Below, piece after piece: positions 6,177 to 10,335 of a DNA stretch of 10,335 bases. Both the position numbers and the translations under genes were made by a program. Numbering within the stretch: the stretch's first letter is position 1; each line of letters starts with the position of its first letter. The notes below the pieces were generated by a model, which was given only the letters and a program-made list of their open reading frames with translations, was not told where the DNA came from and did no database searches. The stretch comes from Alphaproteobacteria bacterium. GTDB taxonomy: Bacteria; Pseudomonadota; Alphaproteobacteria; Rhodobacterales; Rhodobacteraceae. The DNA lies in NCBI GenBank assembly GCA_024277955.1, contig JAJRUE010000259.1:1-10335 (forward strand), read 5' to 3'.

Positions 6177-7463
6177 ATGGCCGCCCGCGTCCGCCTGAAA
6201 GAGGCCGAGGCCGGGCTGGCCGACATCGGCGATCTGGATGCGGCGCGCGGCGAGGTCGAAGATGTCAAGATGACCGTCGAAGCGGCGCGCATGACGATGA
6301 TGACCAAGCGTTCGGCCCATGACGAACTGCGCCGCGAAGGCGAAGCCCGGCTGCGCCGCGCCCAGGAGGTCACCAAGGAACTCAGCGGTTGGCGGCACCG
6401 GCTGGAAACCGCGGCCAGGCGTATTTCCGAGCTGGATGAACGCCGCCGGGCTTCGCAGGAAGATCTGGAAAAGGCCCGCTCGGTCCCCGGCGAGATCAGC
6501 GAAAAACGCGCGGCCCTGGCCGGCGAGATCGAGCGCGCCGAAATCCGGCGCCGGGCGGCTGCGGATGCGGTGGCGGTGGCCGAAAACGCCCTGCGCGAGG
6601 CGGTCGGCGCCGAACGCGATGCCGAACGCGCCGCCTCGGACGCGCGCGAAACCCGCGCCCGCGCCGAAGCCCAGGCCGAAGCCGCGCGCGAAAGCGTCGA
6701 ACAGGCCGCCGAACGCATCGCCGAGGAAACCGAGACCACGCCTGATGCGCTGCTGGAAACGCTGGATGCCGACCCCGACCGGATGCCCGCCGCAGAGGCG
6801 CTCGAAGCCGAGGTGAACCGCCTGAAGCGCCAACGCGACGCTCTGGGCGCGGTCAACCTGCGGGCCGAAGAAGACGCGCGCGAGGTGCAGGAAGAACACG
6901 ACAGCCTGCTGCGCGAAAAGACCGACCTGGAAGAGGCGATCCGCACCCTGCGCGCCGGTATCGCCAGCCTGAACAAGGAAGGGCGCGAACGGCTGCTCAC
7001 GGCCTTTGAACAGGTGAACACCAATTTCGCGATGCTGTTCCGGCACCTCTTTGGCGGCGGCGAGGCCAAGCTGGTGCTGGTCGAAAGCGACGATCCGCTG
7101 GAAGCGGGGTTGGAAATCATGTGCCAGCCGCCGGGCAAGAAACTGTCGACGCTTTCGCTGCTGTCGGGCGGCGAACAGACGCTGACCGCAATGGCGCTGA
7201 TCTTTGCGGTGTTCTTGGCCAACCCGGCGCCGATCTGCGTGCTGGACGAGGTGGACGCGCCGCTGGACGACGCCAACGTCACCCGGTTCTGCGACCTGCT
7301 GGATGAAATGACCCGCCAGACCGAGACCCGGTTCCTGATCATCACCCACCACGCGGTGACCATGTCGCGCATGGACCGCCTGTTCGGGGTGACCATGGCC
7401 GAACAGGGGGTCAGCCAGCTGGTCAGTGTCGATCTCAAGGCGGCGGAAAAGATGGTGGCCTGA
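6177..7463 (+). CDS. smc: SMC C-terminal fragment (coiled coil, signature, Walker B)
   Basis: Downstream of the TAG the same frame encodes the rest of SMC. It contains the second coiled coil (full-length numbering about 697-960), the C-terminal head with the ABC signature LSGGEQ (1052-1057), Walker B with catalytic glutamate ICVLDEVDAPLDD (1076-1088), and the H-loop THH (about 1113-1115), ending AAEKMVA. If it is translated separately, the ATG at 6177-6179 (after a purine-rich GAAGAAGAAG) or the GTG at 6153-6155 (no ribosome binding site) are the first usable starts; I list the ATG. Independent translation is uncertain. The conserved motifs themselves are certain. Confidence 0.6.
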   Translation: MAARVRLKEAEAGLADIGDLDAARGEVEDVKMTVEAARMTMMTKRSAHDELRREGEARLRRAQEVTKELSGWRHRLETAARRISELDERRRASQEDLEKARSVPGEISEKRAALAGEIERAEIRRRAAADAVAVAENALREAVGAERDAERAASDARETRARAEAQAEAARESVEQAAERIAEETETTPDALLETLDADPDRMPAAEALEAEVNRLKRQRDALGAVNLRAEEDAREVQEEHDSLLREKTDLEEAIRTLRAGIASLNKEGRERLLTAFEQVNTNFAMLFRHLFGGGEAKLVLVESDDPLEAGLEIMCQPPGKKLSTLSLLSGGEQTLTAMALIFAVFLANPAPICVLDEVDAPLDDANVTRFCDLLDEMTRQTETRFLIITHHAVTMSRMDRLFGVTMAEQGVSQLVSVDLKAAEKMVA

Positions 7464-7474
7464 CCTCCCTTGGC

Positions 7475-7503
7475 TTGGCAAAGCCGCGACCGCGCTTTAG
7501 GAT
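7475..7503 (+). promoter_or_regulatory. Candidate promoter of the YbjN-domain gene
   Basis: TTGGCA (7475-7480, five of six matches to TTGACA) and TAGGAT (7498-7503, four of six to TATAAT) are separated by exactly 17 nt. They lie in the short gap after smc. The start site would fall near 7510, giving a leader of about 20 nt that carries the GAGG ribosome binding site. A small hairpin, GGCTT/AAGCC (7472-7485), overlaps the -35 but lacks a T-run. Confidence 0.45.
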
Positions 7504-7530
7504 TCCGGCGACATTCCGGACGAGGTAGAC

Positions 7531-8004
7531 ATGAAATTACTGAAAGTCATGATTTTGGCCCTGGCGGTGGCGGTGGCGGTGCCGGGCCTGGCGCGGGCGC
7601 AACAGATCGTTGCCACGGACGTTCTGAGCATCGCGAATTTTTTCCTGGAGGCTGGGACCAAGCCGAAGATCGACATTGACGAATACGGCGATCCCCGGAT
7701 CAACGTGCGATATCAGGGGGCCGAATTCGCAATCTACTACTACGGGTGCAACAACGGCCAGAACTGCAGTTCGGTGCAGTTTTACAGCGGTTACAAGACC
7801 GAAGGCAGCGTCAGCTACGCGCAGATCAACAAGTGGAATGCCGACAAGCGCTTTGTGAAAGCCTATTTGTCGGATACCGGCAATGCGCGGATCGAGCAGG
7901 ACATTTACCTTGGCGACTATGGCATGGATGCCGGGGATTTCGGCAATATCGTCGATAACTGGGTGCGCTCGATGGCCCGGTTCGAGGTTGCGATAAACTG
8001 GTAG
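7531..8004 (+). CDS. Exported YbjN-domain protein
   Basis: The 157-residue protein begins with a clear Sec signal peptide, MKLLKVMILALAVAVAVPG followed by LARA|QQ, with likely cleavage after residue 23, so the mature part (about 134 aa) should be periplasmic. The mature sequence resembles the YbjN / 'sensory transduction regulator' fold: a helix with IANFFLEAG, strands around PKIDIDEYGDPRINVRYQG and EFAIYYYGC, then INKWNADKRFVKAYL and a C-terminal helix NIVDNWVRSMARFE. Two cysteines (C73 and C79, in YYGCNNGQNC) are close enough to form a disulfide after export. The biochemical role of the family is not settled. GAGG lies 6 nt before the ATG, and the gene probably has its own promoter after smc. 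It converges on the MBL gene with a 32-nt gap. Confidence 0.8.
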   Translation: MKLLKVMILALAVAVAVPGLARAQQIVATDVLSIANFFLEAGTKPKIDIDEYGDPRINVRYQGAEFAIYYYGCNNGQNCSSVQFYSGYKTEGSVSYAQINKWNADKRFVKAYLSDTGNARIEQDIYLGDYGMDAGDFGNIVDNWVRSMARFEVAINW

Positions 8005-8036
8005 GTTCCGGGCCCTTGGGCCGCCGGGCGGTTCGG

Positions 8037-8942
8037 CTATTCGAACTCCATCTCGGCATAGACCTGCTGGGCGTTGCGCCCGGCAAGCTGGTCGAAGTTC
8101 AACAGGTAGGAAAAGGCCGACTGGTCGATGCCGGGTGAAGCGATGATATCGCCGCCCTCATCCATCAGCGCGCCGATCCGGGCGCGGATGTTCACCAGAT
8201 AGTCGCGGGTGTCGGCGCGCGCGGTGGCCATGTCGGTGGCCCGCCCGTGGCCGGGCACCACGTGGCCTGCGCCGGTCGCCTCGAGCGCGGCGAAACTATC
8301 CAGCCATTCCGACGTGTTGGACTGCTCGCCAATCCCCAGGATGCGAGTGACGTAGACGATGTCGCCGGTGAAAACGGTGCTGGCCGAGGGCACCCAGACA
8401 AAGCTGTCGCCCGGCGTATGGGCGCCGCCTTCGTGGTGCAGCTCGAACGTGACGCCGCCCAGGTCAAAGCTGTAATTGGTGTCAAAGGTGATGTCGGCCT
8501 GCACCGGCTCGGTGCCGGTCAGCGCATCGCCGATCAGCTGGCTGAGAAAGCTCAGCTGAAACGATCCGCGGTCGGCCTGGTCGGCCACCGCATCGGCCGA
8601 AGCGATGATCGTCGCGCCCTGGGCCTTCCAGAACCCGTTGCCCAGCCAGCGGTGATCCTGCCCGCCGGTGTTGACCACATAGACCACCGGCTGATCGGTC
8701 AGCCCGGCGATGGTGTCGCGGATCTCGCGCGCGCCCTGCCAGCTGCCGCCCGGGTCCATCAGAACGACGCCCGCGTCGGTTATCACCACCCCGAAGGTCG
8801 CGTTGTTGCCAAGGTTTTCCGGCGACCGCTGCCCCAGGTCGCCCACCAGCGCATAGGTGTTGTCGGTGACTTTCTGAACATCCAGCGCCAGGGCGGGGCT
8901 GGCCAGGATCATGCAGATGGCGGCGGCCGAAATCGGTTTCAC
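8037..8942 (-). CDS. Exported metallo-beta-lactamase-fold protein with altered metal motif
   Basis: The 301-residue protein starts with a signal peptide (GTG start, KPISAAAICMILASPALA|LDVQ), so it should act in the periplasm. The MBL fold is shown by ATFGVVITDAGVVLMDPGG (about 48-66), NTGGQDHRWLGN (91-102), H175 in GGAHTPGD, D194 in FTGDIVY, and H232 in VPGHG. The normal HxHxDH motif is changed: the first two histidines are absent while D96 and H97 remain. The residues kept are those expected at the second zinc site. It may be a mono-zinc hydrolase or a non-classical member; the substrate is unknown. I chose GTG 8942-8940 because AGGAAGGG lies about 9 nt upstream and the signal peptide begins there. 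The upstream in-frame ATG at 9071 would add 43 Gly/Pro/Arg-rich residues before the signal. It follows the transglycosylase gene by 145 nt. Confidence 0.88.
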   Translation of the reverse strand: MKPISAAAICMILASPALALDVQKVTDNTYALVGDLGQRSPENLGNNATFGVVITDAGVVLMDPGGSWQGAREIRDTIAGLTDQPVVYVVNTGGQDHRWLGNGFWKAQGATIIASADAVADQADRGSFQLSFLSQLIGDALTGTEPVQADITFDTNYSFDLGGVTFELHHEGGAHTPGDSFVWVPSASTVFTGDIVYVTRILGIGEQSNTSEWLDSFAALEATGAGHVVPGHGRATDMATARADTRDYLVNIRARIGALMDEGGDIIASPGIDQSAFSYLLNFDQLAGRNAQQVYAEMEFE

Positions 8943-9087
8943 GGGGCGTATCCCTTCCTGAGACGATGCCTGACGGCGATACCCGGATGTGCCCGATCCG
9001 GGCGCGCCGGGCAATGCGTCGCTTGGCCACGGCGCTTGGCCACGGCCGCCGGGGGACCGCCCAGGGATCACCCCACAGGTTGCCGGG
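8943..9087. other. Intergenic region with inverted repeat and 13-bp tandem repeat
   Basis: This 145-bp gap between the transglycosylase and MBL genes holds two elements. The first is a 7-bp inverted repeat (CCCGGAT 8982-8988, ATCCGGG 8996-9002) with a 7-nt loop. The second is an exact tandem duplication of GCTTGGCCACGGC (9021-9033 and 9034-9046). The AGGAAGGG ribosome binding site of the MBL gene is at its left end. The hairpin could be a weak terminator of the transglycosylase gene, but it lacks a T-run. I see no clear promoter. Confidence 0.6.
9021..9046. repeat. 13-bp perfect tandem repeat, two copies
   Basis: GCTTGGCCACGGC occurs twice back to back with no mismatch, in non-coding DNA. 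A unit of 13 bp is not a multiple of three, which fits a non-coding location. It is most simply a slippage duplication; a tandem protein-binding site is possible but unsupported. Confidence 0.85.
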
Positions 9088-10266
9088 CTACAGTTTTCTC
9101 AGCAGTTCGAGCGTTGGCCAGCCGTCCGCCGGCAGGCCCAGCCGGGCCTGTTCGGCCTGGACCGCGGGGCGGGTTTTCGCGCCCAGGATGCCGTCGATCT
9201 TGCCCACGTCATAGCCGCGCCGCTTCAGCTTGGCCTGGAGCGCTTTCATGTCGGCCAGACCCAGCATCGGGTCGGGGTTGCCGGGGTTGTAGACCGGCGC
9301 GCCTTCCAGCCGGGTGGCGAAATAGGCCGCCGAGGTGACGTAGACAAAGCTCTTGTTCCATTCGAAATAGACGTTGAAATTCGGATACACGATAAAGGCC
9401 GGCCCCTTGCGCCCCATCGGCAGCAGGATCGACGCCTGCAGGTTGCTCGGCCCCAGCCTGCCGGTGCGCGCCTTGACCCCCAGCCAAGCCCAGTCGGCCA
9501 CCCGCATGGTCTTGTCCAGCCCGGTTTTCGACCAGTCCAGATTGGCCGGCACGACGATTTCCTGCAGCCACGGTTCGTTCGCCCGCCAGCCAAGCGCGCG
9601 CAGCATCCTGGCACCGCTCATCAGCGCATCGGCGCGCGAAGTCTTCAGCTTTACATGGCCGTCGCCATCGCCATCGACCCCGTTTTCAAGGATGTCGCCG
9701 GGCAGCATCTGCACCATGCCGATTTCCCCGGCCCAGGCGCCGGTCGTTCTGACCGGGTCGAAATCGCCGCGTTTGTAAAGCTCGAGCGCCGCGAACACCT
9801 GCGGCAGGAACAGTTCCGGCCGCCGGCAGTCATGCGCCAGCGTCAGCAGCGAATTGAGCGTGTTGAAGTTCCCCTGCACTTGGCCGTAGTCGGTTTCCAG
9901 TGCCCAGAACGCCAGCAGCACGCCGCGCGACACGCCGTATTCGCGCTCGATCCGGTCAAAGACCGGCGCCAGTTCGCGGGCAAAGCGGCGGCCGTTGTCC
10001 ATCCGGTTCTTGCTGATCACCCGGCGCGAAAAATCGAGAAAGCTCATGCGGAAAATGCCCTGGGCGCGGTCGGCCTTGATCACCTTGGGATCCTGCCTGG
10101 CCGACGCCAGGAATTTGGCGACCAGCTTTTTGTCATAGCCGCGGGCGATGGCTTCGGCCTTGATGTTCCTGACAAAGGTGGAAAACGAACCACCGCAGGC
10201 GACCTGGGCCGAAACCGGCGTGGCGGCCAGGGCTGCGATGGTCAGGGCAATCTTGAAAAAACGCAT
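9088..10266 (-). CDS. MltB-family lytic murein transglycosylase with C-terminal peptidoglycan-binding domain
   Basis: This enzyme cleaves the MurNAc-GlcNAc bond of peptidoglycan non-hydrolytically, forming 1,6-anhydroMurNAc ends, in the periplasm. The 392-residue protein has a signal peptide (MRFFKIALTIAALAATPVSA|QVA), with no lipobox at the cleavage site. The SLT_2/MltB catalytic domain spans about 27-325: the catalytic glutamate is E124 in FWALETDYG, with GEIGMVQMLPGD (180-191) and the acidic VDGDGDGH loop (197-204) typical of the family. A PG_binding_1-type domain occupies about 335-392 (MKALQAKLKRRGYDVGKIDG and GAKTRPAVQ). Length and domain order fit the 'lytic murein transglycosylase' class of alphaproteobacteria. 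AGGAGG lies 4 nt before the ATG. A weak promoter, TTGCCT-16 nt-TAACCT (minus 10319-10292), is possible. The MBL gene follows on the same strand. Confidence 0.95.
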   Translation of the reverse strand: MRFFKIALTIAALAATPVSAQVACGGSFSTFVRNIKAEAIARGYDKKLVAKFLASARQDPKVIKADRAQGIFRMSFLDFSRRVISKNRMDNGRRFARELAPVFDRIEREYGVSRGVLLAFWALETDYGQVQGNFNTLNSLLTLAHDCRRPELFLPQVFAALELYKRGDFDPVRTTGAWAGEIGMVQMLPGDILENGVDGDGDGHVKLKTSRADALMSGARMLRALGWRANEPWLQEIVVPANLDWSKTGLDKTMRVADWAWLGVKARTGRLGPSNLQASILLPMGRKGPAFIVYPNFNVYFEWNKSFVYVTSAAYFATRLEGAPVYNPGNPDPMLGLADMKALQAKLKRRGYDVGKIDGILGAKTRPAVQAEQARLGLPADGWPTLELLRKL

Positions 10267-10335
10267 GGAACCTCCTGGAAATATCCGGGGCAGGTTAGCA
10301 GGATGCGCCGGTCAGGCAACCGCCAGCGCCAGCAC

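Larger units (their letters stand above)
4008..7463 (+). pseudogene. smc: Chromosome partition protein SMC, interrupted by one in-frame TAG
   Basis: SMC forms the ATPase core of the bacterial condensin complex with ScpA and ScpB, loading at the origin region and organising the chromosome for segregation. The reading frame continues unchanged across a single TAG at 6093-6095; reading through gives 1151 residues, the normal SMC length. Every landmark is present: Walker A, hinge, two long coiled coils, signature, Walker B and H-loop. No frameshift or other damage is visible, and codon bias is equally strong on both sides. The start is taken as GTG 4008-4010, giving (M)RLTKLRLNGFKSFVDPTDL, the usual SMC N-terminus; a weak GAGG lies 10 nt upstream. 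The TAG is one change away from CAG (Gln), GAG (Glu) or AAG (Lys), all normal in coiled coil. The disruption is either a recent nonsense mutation or a sequencing error; a split or suppressed functional gene is less likely. Confidence 0.9.

Noticed and set aside
4014..7481. Long open frames on the minus strand across smc (hundreds of codons)
   Set aside because: They mirror the strong GC3 bias of smc; their translations are low-complexity (Arg/Gly/Ala/Ser-rich) with no recognisable domains.
8005..8036. GC-rich inverted sequences (CCGGGCCCTTGGGCC, CCGCCGGGCGG) as a bidirectional terminator between convergent genes
   Set aside because: The possible stems have loops of only one or two bases and no T-run on either strand.
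8982..9002. 7-bp hairpin as an intrinsic terminator of the transglycosylase gene
   Set aside because: No T-run follows on the minus strand, so it is noted only as an inverted repeat.
8943..9071. ATG at 9071 as the start of the MBL-fold protein
   Set aside because: It would place 43 Gly/Pro/Arg-rich residues before a clear signal peptide and would read through the tandem repeat; the GTG at 8942 has a ribosome binding site.
10312..10335. Possible C-terminal end of another minus-strand gene (VLALAVA then TGA)
   Set aside because: Eight codons at the window edge are too few to support a gene; other frames are equally possible.

Overview
The window looks like chromosomal DNA from a high-GC alphaproteobacterium, most likely Rhodobacterales (Roseobacter/Paracoccaceae type). 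The basis is the strong G/C bias at third codon positions, the aerobic-type cobaltochelatase CobN, the alphaproteobacterial-style SMC, and a 'GGAGTATTTGGGCAAAG' intergenic motif that I remember from Rhodobacteraceae genomes. I see no mobile element, tRNA, rRNA or CRISPR array.

Left third (1-3418, minus strand). This is a cobalt-uptake and cobalamin operon read right to left: promoter (about 3390-3418), cobalamin riboswitch (3193-3383), cbtB, cbtA, cobW, a GNAT acetyltransferase, and the N-terminal 200 codons of cobN running off the left edge. The riboswitch should shut the operon down when B12 is plentiful. CbtA/CbtB would bring in cobalt, CobW is the G3E GTPase presumed to handle the metal, and CobN is the large subunit of the cobaltochelatase that inserts Co into hydrogenobyrinate a,c-diamide. 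The GNAT gene overlaps cobW by 4 nt, so it is part of the transcription unit although it has no known step in the pathway.

Middle (3511-7463). A small single-span membrane protein (46 aa) lies on the minus strand with a good ribosome binding site and its own intrinsic terminator. It diverges from smc on the plus strand. Between them are about 260 bp containing one perfect DnaA-box 9-mer. The smc gene has full length and all head motifs but is broken by a single in-frame TAG at 6093-6095, just after the hinge. This is the most striking anomaly in the window. It is either a real nonsense mutation, a sequencing error, or a split or suppressed gene.

Right third (7464-10335). A secreted YbjN-domain protein on the plus strand, with a candidate promoter, converges on two minus-strand genes. 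These encode an exported metallo-beta-lactamase-fold protein with a depleted zinc-1 site (NTGGQDH in place of HxHxDH) and, upstream of it, a periplasmic MltB-type lytic transglycosylase with a C-terminal peptidoglycan-binding domain. These look like ordinary envelope and housekeeping genes.

I did not find a clearly new multi-gene system. The items most worth checking are the interrupted smc, the acetyltransferase inside the B12 operon, the altered MBL active site, and the hairpin between the riboswitch and the cbtB ribosome binding site.
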